The notes under the pieces were generated by a model. It ran no database searches. It was not told the DNA's origin and saw only the letters and a program-made list of their open reading frames with translations. A DNA stretch of 64,000 nucleotides from Maritimibacter alkaliphilus (lineage in GTDB: Bacteria; Pseudomonadota; Alphaproteobacteria; Rhodobacterales; Rhodobacteraceae). Below, in pieces: positions 40,019 through 48,988 of this stretch; the first letter of the stretch is position 1, and each line of letters begins with the position of its first letter. The stretch spans positions 1,488,001-1,552,000 of the forward strand of contig NZ_JAHVIT010000001.1 in the NCBI RefSeq assembly GCF_019801605.1, in the 5' to 3' direction. A program made the translations under genes and the position numbers.

Positions 40019-40969
40019 TCACGCGGGGCGCTTCGGCTCCGGCAGGGGGACGAATTCGGCGTCGTCACCGGGCGGCAGGCGGAAGCGGCCATGGGCCCAG
40101 TCCCCGGCGCGCCAGGCTTCCTTGGCGGCCTCGATCTTCTCCTTCGAGGAGGAGACGAAGTTCCACCAGATATAGCGATGCCCCTCCAGCACGTCGCCGC
40201 CCAGCAGAAGCAGCCGCGCGCCCTGCGCCCCGGCCTGCAGCGTCAGCCGGTCACCGGGACGGAAGACCACCATCCGGCCCGCCTCGAAGCTGTCGCGCCC
40301 GATGGTGAGCGATCCCTCCAGCACGTAGGCCGCGCCGTCCTCCTGCTCCTCCGGGGTGGGAATCGCCGCGCCGGGGGCCAGTTGCGCCTCGGCAAAGAAG
40401 GCGTTCACCGGCAGCGCCACCGGCGAGGCCGCGCCCCATGCCGCGCCGAGCACCACCCGGACCTGCTTGCCTTCGCCCTCCAGCACCGGCAGCGCGTCCC
40501 GCCCGGCATGGAGGAAACGGGCCGGATCATCTTCCTGCGCCTCCGGCAGGCCCAGCCACGTCTGTACGCCGAACAGCGGGTTGGGCTGCTGGCGCATTGT
40601 CCCGTCCATCCGTTCGGAGTGGGTGATTCCATTGCCCGCCAGCATCCAGTTCACCGCCCCCGGCTCGATCCACTGGTCCGTACCGAGGGAATCGCGGTGA
40701 TGCAGCCTCCCCTGCAGCAGGTAGGTCACGGTGCCGAGGCCGATGTGCGGATGCGGCCGCACGTCGATCCCCTGCCCGGTCAGGAATTCGACCGGGCCCA
40801 TCTGGTCGAAGAAGATGAAGGGGCCGACCATGCGCCGATGCGCCACCGGCAGGGCGCGCCGCACCTCGAAGCCGCCGATGTCCCGCGCCCGGGGCACGAT
40901 GACGGTTTCGATACTGTCCACGGCATCGCCGATGGGAATGCTCGGGTCGAGAATCGGGTTCCAGCTCAT
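40019..40969 (-). CDS. pirin family protein
   Basis: A 316-residue bicupin. The N-terminal cupin has RRMVGPFIFFDQMGP, HPHIGLGTVTYLLQG with metal-binding histidines, and GNGITHSER. The C-terminal cupin is less conserved (YVLEGSLTIG, FRPGDRLTL). Bacterial pirins have been reported as quercetin dioxygenase-like enzymes or metabolic modulators; a specific function cannot be given. Length and motif order are standard. Upstream, 128 bases before the start, is a 13-copy heptanucleotide repeat that could influence its expression. Confidence 0.92.
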   Translation of the reverse strand: MSWNPILDPSIPIGDAVDSIETVIVPRARDIGGFEVRRALPVAHRRMVGPFIFFDQMGPVEFLTGQGIDVRPHPHIGLGTVTYLLQGRLHHRDSLGTDQWIEPGAVNWMLAGNGITHSERMDGTMRQQPNPLFGVQTWLGLPEAQEDDPARFLHAGRDALPVLEGEGKQVRVVLGAAWGAASPVALPVNAFFAEAQLAPGAAIPTPEEQEDGAAYVLEGSLTIGRDSFEAGRMVVFRPGDRLTLQAGAQGARLLLLGGDVLEGHRYIWWNFVSSSKEKIEAAKEAWRAGDWAHGRFRLPPGDDAEFVPLPEPKRPA

Positions 40970-41096
40970 GAGGGCCTCCTCTGCCGCCCGGCGGGTCTGT
41001 CCGGGTCAGGTCAAAGGTAGCATCCGCGCTGCCCGCGCCAATTGCGCAACCGCGCAGGGCGCTCTGCCACGTGGCGCACGAAGGCCCTGCAGCGCG

Positions 41097-41188
41097 GAGC
41101 CGAGAGCCGAGAGCCGAGAGCCGAGAGCCGAGAGCCGAGAGCCGAGAGCCGAGAGCCGAGAGCCGAGAGCCGAGAGCCGAGAGCCGAG
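41097..41188. repeat. heptanucleotide tandem repeat (GAGCCGA)n
   Basis: About 13 uninterrupted copies of the 7-base unit GAGCCGA (92 bases) lie between the divergently usable start of pirin and the end of the SMR gene. A 7-base unit is not a multiple of three, and long perfect arrays of this kind are prone to slipped-strand change. It is outside any accepted gene. Confidence 0.9.
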
Positions 41189-41256
41189 GCAACCTCGGAC
41201 GCCCGTTCGCCGCAAGGGTCAGCGGCCAACCGTCGCGTCGCTCCGACGCCGCCGCC

Positions 41257-41601
41257 TCAATGCGTCGTCGCGTTGGAGAAGAGGTTCACCACGAGGATGC
41301 CTGCCACGATCAGCATCAGACCGATCACCGCCGGCAGGTCGAGCTTCTGGCCGAAGACCACAAGCCCGATGGCCGAGACCATGAGGATCCCCAGCCCGCT
41401 CCAGATCGCATAGGCCACGCCCACCGGCATGGTCTTGAGGACCTGCGCGAGGAAGTAGAAGGCCGCGGCATAGCACACGGCGACCATGATCGTCGGCACC
41501 AGCCGGGTAAACTGTTGCGAGGCCTGCAGGAATGTCGTGCCCACGACTTCGAAGGCCACGGCAATGGCGAGGGTCAGGTAGGTGCCGAGGGTCGCACTCA
41601 T
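41257..41601 (-). CDS. small multidrug resistance (SMR) family transporter
   Basis: A 114-residue four-helix transporter. The first helix contains the essential embedded Glu18 in LAIAVAFEVVGTTFLQAS. A PVGVAYAIWSGLG segment (helix 3 start) is the SMR signature, and LPAVIGLMLIVAGILVVNL is the last helix. It works as a dimer and exchanges protons for cationic compounds or guanidinium-type substrates; the substrate cannot be assigned. The start at 41601 is followed by the normal short N-terminus. Distinct from the SMR-sized protein at 34609, which lacks the Glu in helix 1. Confidence 0.92.
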   Translation of the reverse strand: MSATLGTYLTLAIAVAFEVVGTTFLQASQQFTRLVPTIMVAVCYAAAFYFLAQVLKTMPVGVAYAIWSGLGILMVSAIGLVVFGQKLDLPAVIGLMLIVAGILVVNLFSNATTH

Positions 41602-41921
41602 GGGCTCGTGTCTCCATCTGGAAAGGAAAGGGCGCGCCCGTCGCGCGCCCCGGCCGACGCTAGACGGTAATTTTCACGGAGTCGATTCCCGCCAGCTCCC
41701 CGCAGGCACCTCCCTGCAAAAGCGTCGCGACGCTCCGGGCCAGAGATCGCCGCAGTGTGCCTCCCCCCAACGCCCCCGAACCATGCTCCTGCGTCCGTCG
41801 CCCCACCACCCACAGCTGGCCTCCACGCCCCGTCTCCACGGGCCGCGCGACGCGCCCTCCTCTGGCCATCGGCCGCCGCGCCCGCCATGATGTCCCCGAC
41901 ATCCCTTCATCGGAGCCGCCG
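41602..41921. other. divergent intergenic region
   Basis: About 320 bases between the SMR gene and the small membrane protein gene. Open frames here are Pro/Arg-rich shadows. I see no clear promoter match, repeat or RNA fold. Confidence 0.4.
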
Positions 41922-42275
41922 ATGCCTGCGCACTTCCGCCTGTTCCGCCGCCTCTGGCGTCACCACCCGATGGCGCTCGGCGTCTTCCTCGCGGCCTTCG
42001 TTCTGGTGCTCTTCTTCGCGCTGCGCATGACGGTCTTCGCCCTGCACTGGTCCGATCCGGCGCAGCGCGCGGTCCAGCCACAGCCCTGGATGACGCCGGG
42101 CTATGTCGCGCATTCCTGGCACTTGCCGAAGGAGGAGGTCTTCACGCTCCTCGCCCTCGACCCGCCTCCCGACCGGCGGATGACGCTGGAAGAGATCGCC
42201 CGTACCAAGGGCGTGCCGCTGCATCAACTCCTCGACGATCTGAACGTCGCCCTGCAGGCCCGCGCACCGCGATGA
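41922..42275 (+). CDS. small membrane protein upstream of dedA
   Basis: A 117-residue protein with one membrane helix (about 18-38, MALGVFLAAFVLVLFFALRM) and a C-terminal soluble part. The end, DRRMTLEEIARTKGVPLHQLLDDL (read as about 85-108), looks like a small helix-turn-helix-like or SAM-like fold. A central HWSDPAQRAVQPQPWMTPGY stretch may form a periplasmic loop. I do not recognise the family. The start ATG at 41922 is chosen by the hydrophobic pattern; the longer frame upstream is Pro-rich. It overlaps dedA by ATGA, so the two proteins are probably made together. Confidence 0.7.
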   Translation: MPAHFRLFRRLWRHHPMALGVFLAAFVLVLFFALRMTVFALHWSDPAQRAVQPQPWMTPGYVAHSWHLPKEEVFTLLALDPPPDRRMTLEEIARTKGVPLHQLLDDLNVALQARAPR

Positions 42276-42940
42276 CCGAGTGGCTGCTGCAACTCCTCGT
42301 GGCCAACGGCCTGCCGCTGATCGCCCTGGTGACCTTCTTCAGCTGCCTTGCGGTGCCCGTGCCTTCCTCGCTCGCCATGCTGACCGCCGGGGCGATTTCC
42401 GCCTCCGGAGATCTGCCGGTGGCGGGCGCGGTGCTCGCAGCCCTCGGCGGGGCGATCGCGGGGGATCAGGCGGGCTACCAGATCGGCCGCGCGGGCGGGG
42501 CCTGGATCGAAGGCCAGCTCCGGGGGCGCCCGAAACGCGCCGCGCTTTACGAACGGGCACAGGAGATGACCCGCTCTTCCGGCAGCGCGGGGGTGTTCTT
42601 CAGCCGCTGGCTCGTCTCCCCGCTGGGGCCCTACGTGAACTTCGCCGCCGGCGCGGCGCGGCTGCACCGGATGCCCTTCAGCCTCTGGGCCGCCGCGGGT
42701 GAGGTCGTCTGGGTCACGCTCTACGTCGGGCTCGGCTTCGGCTTCGCGGCCCATATCGACACGATCGCCCAGATCGCACAGGACCTTTCGGGGCTTATGG
42801 CCGGGCTCGTGGTGATGGCCATCAGCGCGCTCTGGATCCGGCGCGGGCTGCGCCGCCGCCGACAGCGCAAGCTGTCCGGCCAAGCATCAGGCGACGCTGA
42901 GGATACCCTGAACGAGGCCCCCCAGCCCGAAGGCAACTGA
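42272..42940 (+). CDS. DedA/VTT-domain membrane protein
   Basis: A 222-residue polytopic protein of the DedA (SNARE-associated/VTT) family. Hallmarks are the reentrant segment AVPVPSSLAMLTAGAIS, GAIAGDQAGYQIGRAGG, the catalytic-type FFSRWLVSPLGPYVNFAAG (with the Arg of the F-x-R-x3-P/S motif) and the late GEVVWVTLYVGLGFGF. Members flip undecaprenyl phosphate or phospholipids across the inner membrane. The start is coupled to the small membrane protein gene by a 4-base overlap. The C-terminal tail is basic then acidic. Confidence 0.9.
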   Translation: MTEWLLQLLVANGLPLIALVTFFSCLAVPVPSSLAMLTAGAISASGDLPVAGAVLAALGGAIAGDQAGYQIGRAGGAWIEGQLRGRPKRAALYERAQEMTRSSGSAGVFFSRWLVSPLGPYVNFAAGAARLHRMPFSLWAAAGEVVWVTLYVGLGFGFAAHIDTIAQIAQDLSGLMAGLVVMAISALWIRRGLRRRRQRKLSGQASGDAEDTLNEAPQPEGN

Positions 42941-43050
42941 CCCGCCGCTCCCTGAGGGACGCGCCGCCCCCTCTAGTGTCGGCCTCATTGTGTGTGCCCC
43001 ATCGTGCCTGCCCCATTGTACCGCGGCACGCCCGGGTCCATATCTTGTGC

Positions 43051-43746
43051 ATGCTGCGCGTCACCCCGATCCTTCTGGCGGTTCTCTACGCCCTCGCGAT
43101 GTACCGGTTCTCGGTCTGGCGCACCAAGCGCGAGCTCGACAACCGCTCCACCCGTCTGGCCGATCCGCAGTTGCTGGCGGTGACCGATCGGCTGGCCCGG
43201 GCACTCGACGTGCAGCAGGTGCCGGTGCATATCTACGAGATCGACCCGGTGAACGGCCTCGCTGCACCGGACGGTCGGATCTTCATCACCCGCGGCTTCT
43301 ACCGAAAGTTCCGCGCGGGCGAAGTGACGGCCGAGGAACTCGCCTCCGTCATCGCGCACGAGTTGGGCCACGTGGCCCTTGGCCACTCCCGCCGCCGGAT
43401 GATCGACTTCTCGGGCCAGAACGCGCTGCGCACCACGCTCGGCATGGTGCTGTCGCGCATCCTGCCCGGCATCGGCCCGATGATCGCGGGCGGGCTGACG
43501 ACGCTGCTCGCCGCCTCGCTCTCGCGCAGCGATGAATACGAGGCCGACGCCTATGCCGCGGCCCTGCTCACCAAGGCGGGTTTCGGCACCGCGCCACAGG
43601 TCTCGCTCTTCGAGAAACTCGACGCGCTGACCAAGGGCCGCGCCGGCGCCGCCCCCGCGTGGCTCCTCAGCCACCCCAAGACCACGGACCGCATCCGCGC
43701 GATCCGTGCCCTCGACGCCCGCTGGACCCAGCCGGGCGACAGCTAA
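43051..43746 (+). CDS. M48 family zinc metallopeptidase
   Basis: A 231-residue membrane-anchored protease. One N-terminal hydrophobic helix (about 4-19) is followed by the catalytic domain: DPVNGLAAPDGRIFITRGF, then the zinc site VIAHELGHVALGH (His103, Glu104, His107), and the third ligand Glu in SRSDEYEADAYAAALL. The C-terminus has LSHPKTTDRIRAI, which matches the HPxxxxRI motif of M48 proteins. Related to HtpX/LoiP-type quality-control proteases but with fewer membrane helices than HtpX. The start at 43051 is chosen at the hydrophobic segment. It stands alone. Confidence 0.92.
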   Translation: MLRVTPILLAVLYALAMYRFSVWRTKRELDNRSTRLADPQLLAVTDRLARALDVQQVPVHIYEIDPVNGLAAPDGRIFITRGFYRKFRAGEVTAEELASVIAHELGHVALGHSRRRMIDFSGQNALRTTLGMVLSRILPGIGPMIAGGLTTLLAASLSRSDEYEADAYAAALLTKAGFGTAPQVSLFEKLDALTKGRAGAAPAWLLSHPKTTDRIRAIRALDARWTQPGDS

Positions 43747-43830
43747 CCTCACCGCCCCGCCGGGGCAGCTCCGGGCCTCCCCCCGCCACACCCCGATGGC
43801 GCGCCCGACACGACACCGACAGGACCCCTC

Positions 43831-44832
43831 ATGCGTTATTCCCTCCTCGACCTTGCCCCGATTCCCGAAGGCGCCGACGCCGCCCAGTCGATCCGCAACT
43901 CCGTGGCCCTCGCGCAGGCCGCCGAGGGCTGGGGCTATCACCGCTACTGGCTGGCGGAACACCACAACATGCCCGGCATCGCCTCCTCCGCCACCGCGGT
44001 GATGATCGGCCATATCGCGTCGGCGACGCGGACGATCCGCGTCGGCTCGGGCGGGATCATGCTGCCCAACCACTCGCCCCTCGTGATCGCCGAACAATTC
44101 GGCACGCTGGCCACGATCCACGGCGACCGGATCGACCTCGGCCTCGGGCGCGCACCCGGCACCGATGGGGCCACGGCGCAGGCCCTGCGCCGCAACATGT
44201 CTCAGCAGGACACCTTCCCGCGCGACGTGCTGGAACTCATGGCCTACCTCGGTGATCCCGAACCGGGGCAGAGCCTGCATGCGATCCCCGGCGAAGGCAC
44301 CAAGGTGCCGGTCTGGATCCTCGGCTCCTCGCTCTACGGTGCGCAACTGGCGGCACATCTCGGCCTGCCCTATGCCTTCGCCTCGCATTTCGCCCCCGAG
44401 GCCCTGTCGCAGGCGGTCGAGGTCTACCGCCGCGGGTTCCAGCCCTCGGAATACCTCGCGCAGCCGCATTTCATGATGGCGATGAACATCTTCGCCGCCG
44501 ACACCGAGGACGAGGCCACCCGGCTCAAGACCTCGATGCAGCAGGCCTTCATCCGCCTGCGCAGCGGCCAGCCCAGCAAGCTGCCCCGCCCCGTGGACCG
44601 GATCGAGGACGTGGCCGATCCCGCGTGGATCCGGGCGGTGAACCAGTCGCTTTCGGTCAGCGCCACCGGCACACGCGACACGATCCGCCCGCAGATCGCC
44701 CAGCTGATCGAGGCCTACCGCCCGGACGAGATCATGGTCGCGGGCCAGATCCATGACCCCGCCGCGCGCCAGCACTCCTTCGAGATCGCGGCAGAGGTCC
44801 TCGCCAGCTTCACACCGGCGGAAGTCGCCTGA
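43831..44832 (+). CDS. LLM class flavin-dependent oxidoreductase
   Basis: A 333-residue luciferase-like monooxygenase with a single TIM barrel that uses reduced flavin. Diagnostic blocks are [53 protein letters not shown] and [20 protein letters not shown]. It belongs to the single-component group that often has no assigned substrate. The start ATG at 43831 is preceded by a weak site (GACAGGACC). A copy of the intergenic 3' element follows its stop. Confidence 0.92.
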   Translation: MRYSLLDLAPIPEGADAAQSIRNSVALAQAAEGWGYHRYWLAEHHNMPGIASSATAVMIGHIASATRTIRVGSGGIMLPNHSPLVIAEQFGTLATIHGDRIDLGLGRAPGTDGATAQALRRNMSQQDTFPRDVLELMAYLGDPEPGQSLHAIPGEGTKVPVWILGSSLYGAQLAAHLGLPYAFASHFAPEALSQAVEVYRRGFQPSEYLAQPHFMMAMNIFAADTEDEATRLKTSMQQAFIRLRSGQPSKLPRPVDRIEDVADPAWIRAVNQSLSVSATGTRDTIRPQIAQLIEAYRPDEIMVAGQIHDPAARQHSFEIAAEVLASFTPAEVA

Positions 44833-44859
44833 CGGATCCAGACGGCCCCCCTCCGGGCC

Positions 44860-45082
44860 TTCATCTTTCCAAAAATACTCACTGCGCGCCCCTCACCGGG
44901 CCCGCAGCCCCACCGCACCGCCACCCAAGAATGTTCGAAAATTCTTGGGAAAATTCTCCGAAGAATTTTGGGCGCGCGTCTGAACGCCTGCGCCCGGGTC
45001 AACCGCCCCGCCCGCGGCAGGCCCCCCGGAATTTTCGAAAATTCAGGTCCGTTTTCTTCGAAGAAAACGGGGAGCGCCGCAC
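44860..45082 (+). repeat. intergenic 3' element, copy E
   Basis: TTCATCTTTCCAAAAATACTC starts the element 28 bases after the stop (written here from 44860). The two GC hairpins are not preserved. AT palindromes are abundant: CAAGAATgTTCgAAAATTCTTG (imperfect, 44926-44947), AAAATTCTCC/AAGAATTTT, GAATTTTCGAAAATTC (45031-45046) and CCGTTTTCTTCGAAGAAAACGG arms (45049-45070). It lies between convergent genes in the sense of the upstream one. Confidence 0.7.
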
Positions 45083-45089
45083 CGATGGT

Positions 45090-45632
45090 CTACCGTGTCA
45101 GCGCCTTGCCAAGCCTCGGCAGCCGCGCCTTCTTCATCAGCGCCCGCATCTCCCAGTCCTCACCGGAGAGGCGCCGCGCCTCGGCCAGAACCGCCGCGCC
45201 CACTTCCGCGACGGCCTCGGGCTGCGCCTCGCAGACCCTCAGCAGGAAGCCGTCGGGATCGGCCCGCGACAGCCCCTCCTCGGCGAGGATGTCGCGCGGG
45301 AAATCCTTGGCGTTCATGGTCACGATCACGTCGGCCGAGCCCGCCACGGCGGCAGCCAGCACATGCACATCCGCCGGATCAGGCAGCCAGAGACGTGCCT
45401 CCAGCCCCGGCGCCACGGGCACCTCGGCCCGCGGCCAGCGGGCGGAGACGAGGGCGATCTCCCCCCGCGCCTGTGCCTCGCCCCCCGGGCCCAGCTTGCG
45501 CGCGGCAAGCGCCCATTCCTCGAGGATGCGGGCGGACCAGAGCGGCTGATAGGCCCCCGTGGCCGCCACGCCGAGCAGCATCTCCCGCATCACCGTGGGA
45601 TAGAGCACGCAGGCGTCGAGCAGGACCTTCAT
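45090..45632 (-). CDS. PIN domain protein coupled to an rRNA methyltransferase gene
   Basis: A 180-residue PIN-domain protein, a fold of Mg2+-dependent ribonucleases. Acidic active-site positions are likely Asp6 (VLLDACVLYP), Glu39 region (ARILEEWA), Asp86-Asp89 region (PDPADVHVLAAA) and Asp102/109 (ADVIVTMNAKDF). No antitoxin gene is present. Its ATG overlaps the stop of the methyltransferase gene (ATGA), so it is made from the same mRNA. This matches a PIN family known in Rhodobacterales rather than a VapBC toxin. Inference: a housekeeping RNA-processing role. Confidence 0.8.
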   Translation of the reverse strand: MKVLLDACVLYPTVMREMLLGVAATGAYQPLWSARILEEWALAARKLGPGGEAQARGEIALVSARWPRAEVPVAPGLEARLWLPDPADVHVLAAAVAGSADVIVTMNAKDFPRDILAEEGLSRADPDGFLLRVCEAQPEAVAEVGAAVLAEARRLSGEDWEMRALMKKARLPRLGKALTR

Positions 45633-46828
45633 AGGCGGAAGAAGAGCGCCTTGAGATAGCCGCTCTCGGCCAGTTGCGGGTGCATCGGGTGGTCCGGCCC
45701 GGCATAACCGGTGTGGATCAGAGCGCCTGCCCGGCCCGCCTTGCCGATGCCCCGGATCGAGGCCTGCCGGAACTTCGAGAGGTCCGCCGCATGGGAGCAG
45801 GAGCAGAGCCCGAGATAGCCCCCCTCGGCCACCAGCGGCGCGGCCAGCTTGGCGATCCGCTCGTAGGCGCGCAGACCGGCCTCCAGCGCGGGTTTCGACG
45901 GCGCAAAGGCCGGCGGGTCGCAGATCACCACGTCGAACCGCGCGCCCTCCTGCCCGAGGGCCGTCAGCACGTCGAAGGCATCGCCCTTGCGGGTCGCGAA
46001 TTTCTCCGCCACGCCCATGGCCGCCGCCCCCTGCGTGGCAAGGTCGAGCGCCGGTTGCGAGCCGTCCACGGCCAGTGCGCTCTCTGCCCCGCCCGCTAGC
46101 GCCGCGAGGCCGAAGCCGCCCACGTGCGAGAAGACGTCGAGCACCCGCGCGCCCTTGGCCAGACGCGCGCCGAAGGCATGGTTCGGGCGCTGGTCGAAGA
46201 AGAGGCCGGTCTTCTGACCGCCCGCCACGTCCGCCATGTAGATCGCGCCGTTCATCGGCACTTCGATCGGGCCCGCGGGCATGTCCCCCGCAAGCACTGC
46301 GTCACGGTCGTCGAGCCCTTCCAGCAGCCGGGCCCGGCCCGAGGCGCTCTTGATCACATTGGCGACGCCCGTCACCTCGATCAGCGCGGCGCAGAGGTCT
46401 TCGAGGTGCACTTCCGACCAGGCGGCGTTGGGCTGCACCACGGCGGTGTCCCCGAACCGGTCGATGATCACCCCGGGCAGCCCGTCGGCCTCAGCATGGA
46501 CCAGCCGGTAGAAGGGCGCCTCGTAAAGCCGTGCGCGCATCTCCAGCGCGCGGCTCAGCCGGGTGCGGAACCAGTCACGCCCCAGCCCCGCGACCTCGGC
46601 GCTGTCCAGCACCCGGGCGATGATCTTGGAGGCCGGGTTCACCGCCACCAGCGCCAACGGTCGCCGGTCGCCATCTTCCAGCAGCGCAAGCGCGCCGGGC
46701 TCCAGCGCCTTGGTGCGGCGGTCGGTGACCACCTCGTTGTCATAGACCCAGGGGAACCCGAACCGGATGCGGCGCGGATCGGACTTGGGTTTCAACCGAA
46801 TTACGGGGAGGGTCTGGGATGTCGTCAT
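45629..46828 (-). CDS. RlmI-type class I SAM-dependent rRNA methyltransferase
   Basis: A 399-residue protein with an N-terminal PUA-like domain (VIRLKPKSDPRRIRFGFPWV, about 9-28) and a central EEHEA-like domain. The C-terminal Rossmann methyltransferase has the family mark GGQKTGLFFDQRPN, the SAM motif VLDVFSHVGGFGLAAL, and CDPPAFAPSK with the catalytic-type CDPP followed by a late LGLCSCSHA cysteine. This fits RlmI, which makes m5C in 23S rRNA. The start ATG at 46828 is by family N-terminus. The target base is inferred from the family only. The coupled PIN gene follows. Confidence 0.88.
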   Translation of the reverse strand: MTTSQTLPVIRLKPKSDPRRIRFGFPWVYDNEVVTDRRTKALEPGALALLEDGDRRPLALVAVNPASKIIARVLDSAEVAGLGRDWFRTRLSRALEMRARLYEAPFYRLVHAEADGLPGVIIDRFGDTAVVQPNAAWSEVHLEDLCAALIEVTGVANVIKSASGRARLLEGLDDRDAVLAGDMPAGPIEVPMNGAIYMADVAGGQKTGLFFDQRPNHAFGARLAKGARVLDVFSHVGGFGLAALAGGAESALAVDGSQPALDLATQGAAAMGVAEKFATRKGDAFDVLTALGQEGARFDVVICDPPAFAPSKPALEAGLRAYERIAKLAAPLVAEGGYLGLCSCSHAADLSKFRQASIRGIGKAGRAGALIHTGYAGPDHPMHPQLAESGYLKALFFRL

Positions 46829-47117
46829 GATCCATGCTCTACTGCCTTCCGAGGCGTCGCGAAAGAGGCCACGAGACGCAATGACCGGTGGACATAGGTC
46901 GGGAGAGAGCCGCACGACGAGGACCAGCGGTCGATCCGGGGGGCCGGTCCGGGGTCACACCCGGCAAAAGCCCCGCAGGAAGGCCCACAGACGGGTCCGC
47001 AGAGGGACCGACTGACGGCCGCGCAGAGGAACATCCCGGCACGGCCACCGTTAACCAAATGACACATGCCGCCGCGCGGTCCGCACGCCGCCCTGCGGAC
47101 CGGCCCGGGCAGAGCGC

Positions 47118-47146
47118 TTGTTAGCGCTAACCAGCCCTGATAAAAT
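47118..47146 (+). promoter_or_regulatory. edd promoter overlapping an operator
   Basis: TTGTTA (47118-47123), a 17-base spacer and TAAAAT (47141-47146) make a good sigma-70-type promoter. The operator TGTTAGCGCTAACC covers the -35 and part of the spacer, so binding would block RNA polymerase. Confidence 0.7.
47119..47132. promoter_or_regulatory. candidate LacI-family operator at edd (TGTTAGCGCTAACC)
   Basis: A palindrome GTTAGCGCTAAC with one outer mismatch, matching the operator in front of eda (4948-4961) at 12 of 14 positions. Both known Entner-Doudoroff genes of the window carry it and no other copy was noticed. Confidence 0.7.
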
Positions 47147-47182
47147 GCGGCCAGCCACAGCCTGAGCGAAGGGAAGAGAGAG

Positions 47183-48988
47183 ATGAGCCTGAATGCCACC
47201 ATCGCAGAGGTGACCGAGAGAATCGTCGAGCGCTCCGCGCCGCTCCGCCGCCCCTACCTCGACCGCATGGCCGCCGCTGCCGACGCCGGGCCCGCGCGGG
47301 CCCACCTGACCTGCGGCAACCAGGCCCATGCCTATGCCGGCGTGGTGCCGGACCAAGAGGCGCTCGCCAAGGGGCGCGCCCCCAATATCGGGATCGTGAC
47401 GGCCTACAACGACATGCTCTCGGCACACCAGCCCTTCGAACGCTTCCCGCAGCTGATCCGCGACACCGCGCGTGCGCAGGGGGCCACCGCTCAGGTGGCC
47501 GGTGGCGTGCCCGCCATGTGCGATGGCGTCACCCAGGGCCAGCCGGGGATGGAGCTCTCGCTCTTCTCGCGCGACGTGATCGCCCTCGCGGCCGGCGTGG
47601 CCCTGTCGCACAACTGCTTCGACGCGGCGCTCTACCTCGGGGTCTGCGACAAGATCGTGCCGGGGCTGATCATCGCCGCGGCGACCTTCGGTCATATCCC
47701 CGCCCTCTTCCTGCCTGCGGGGCCCATGCCCTCGGGCCTGCCCAACGACGAGAAGGCCAAGGTGCGCCAGCTCTTCGCCACCGGCGAGGTGGGCCGCGAC
47801 AGGCTGATGGAGGCCGAGATGGCCTCCTACCATTCGCCGGGCACCTGCACCTTCTACGGCACCGCGAATTCCAACCAGATGCTGATGGAATTCATGGGGC
47901 TGCACCTGCCCGGTAGCTCCTTCGTGAACCCGAACACGCCGCTGCGCGATGCGCTGACCGTCGCGGGCGTGGAACGGGCGTTGGAGATCACCGCGCTTGG
48001 CAACGACTATCGCCCCGCCTCGCAGGTGCTGGACGAGAAGGCCTTCGTGAACGGGATCGTCGGGCTGATGGCCACGGGCGGTTCCACCAACCTCGTGCTG
48101 CACCTGCCCGCCATGGCGCGCGCCGCGGGCGTGGTGCTGGAGCTGGAGGATTTCGACGCGATCTCCTCGGTCACGCCGCTGATGGCCAAGGTCTATCCCA
48201 ACGGGCTGGCGGACGTGAACCACTTCCACGCGGCAGGCGGGCTAGGCTACCTGATCGGCGAGCTGCTGGAGGACGGGCTGCTGCACCCCGACACGACCAC
48301 CGTGGCGGGCGACGGGCTGGCGGCCTATGCGCAGGAGCCCAAGCTGACCGGCGACCGCGTCCACTGGGAGCCCGGCCCGCGCGAGAGCCTGAACGACAAG
48401 ATCGTGCGCCCGGCCTCGGACCCGTTCCAGAAGACCGGCGGGCTGAAGCAGCTGTCCGGCAACCTCGGCCACGGGATCATGAAGGTCTCGGCCGTGGCGC
48501 CGGAGCGGCATGTGATCGAGGCGCCCGCGCGCATCTTCCATGATCAGGAAGCCGTGAAGGCGGCCTTCAAGGCGGGCGAGTTCACCTCGGACACCGTGGT
48601 CGTGGTGCGGTTCCAGGGGCCGCGGGCAAACGGGATGCCGGAACTGCACTCCCTGACGCCGACGCTGTCGGTGCTGCAGGACCGCGGGTTGAAGGTGGCG
48701 CTGCTGACCGACGGTCGGATGTCCGGGGCCTCGGGCAAGGTGCCCTCCGCGATCCACGTCTCGCCCGAGGCCGCCGTGGGCGGACCGCTGGCCCGGCTGC
48801 GGGAGGGCGATATCGTGCGGGTCGATGCAGTGGCCGGCACGATCGAAGCCGTGGGCGTCGATCTCTCCACCCGCGAGCCCGTGGTGGCCGATCTCTCGGG
48901 CAATGCCCACGGGATCGGGCGCGAGCTTTTCGAAGCCTTCCGGGCCCATGCGGGAACCGCCGATACCGGGGCCGCGAACGTGGTCTGA
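47183..48988 (+). CDS. edd: 6-phosphogluconate dehydratase
   Basis: A 601-residue [4Fe-4S] dehydratase of the IlvD/Edd family; it converts 6-phosphogluconate to KDPG, the substrate of Eda. Landmarks are [40 protein letters not shown] and [20 protein letters not shown], which hold the cysteine ligands, [13 protein letters not shown], and a late [20 protein letters not shown]. Full length compared with the family (about 600). The ATG at 47183 follows GAAGGGAAGAGAGAG. It is monocistronic here: no zwf, pgl or eda is near, and control appears to be shared with eda through the operator. Confidence 0.96.
   Translation: MSLNATIAEVTERIVERSAPLRRPYLDRMAAAADAGPARAHLTCGNQAHAYAGVVPDQEALAKGRAPNIGIVTAYNDMLSAHQPFERFPQLIRDTARAQGATAQVAGGVPAMCDGVTQGQPGMELSLFSRDVIALAAGVALSHNCFDAALYLGVCDKIVPGLIIAAATFGHIPALFLPAGPMPSGLPNDEKAKVRQLFATGEVGRDRLMEAEMASYHSPGTCTFYGTANSNQMLMEFMGLHLPGSSFVNPNTPLRDALTVAGVERALEITALGNDYRPASQVLDEKAFVNGIVGLMATGGSTNLVLHLPAMARAAGVVLELEDFDAISSVTPLMAKVYPNGLADVNHFHAAGGLGYLIGELLEDGLLHPDTTTVAGDGLAAYAQEPKLTGDRVHWEPGPRESLNDKIVRPASDPFQKTGGLKQLSGNLGHGIMKVSAVAPERHVIEAPARIFHDQEAVKAAFKAGEFTSDTVVVVRFQGPRANGMPELHSLTPTLSVLQDRGLKVALLTDGRMSGASGKVPSAIHVSPEAAVGGPLARLREGDIVRVDAVAGTIEAVGVDLSTREPVVADLSGNAHGIGRELFEAFRAHAGTADTGAANVV

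Larger units (their letters stand above)
46829..47182. other. divergent region between the rRNA methyltransferase gene and edd
   Basis: About 354 bases. The edd promoter and operator lie at 47118-47146. The stretch 46880-47060 holds only Arg/Gly-rich frames without family-like content. No repeat of the intergenic family is seen. Confidence 0.5.

Noticed and set aside
45090-45632. PIN protein considered as a VapC toxin
   Set aside because: No antitoxin-like gene; it is coupled to an rRNA methyltransferase gene instead.
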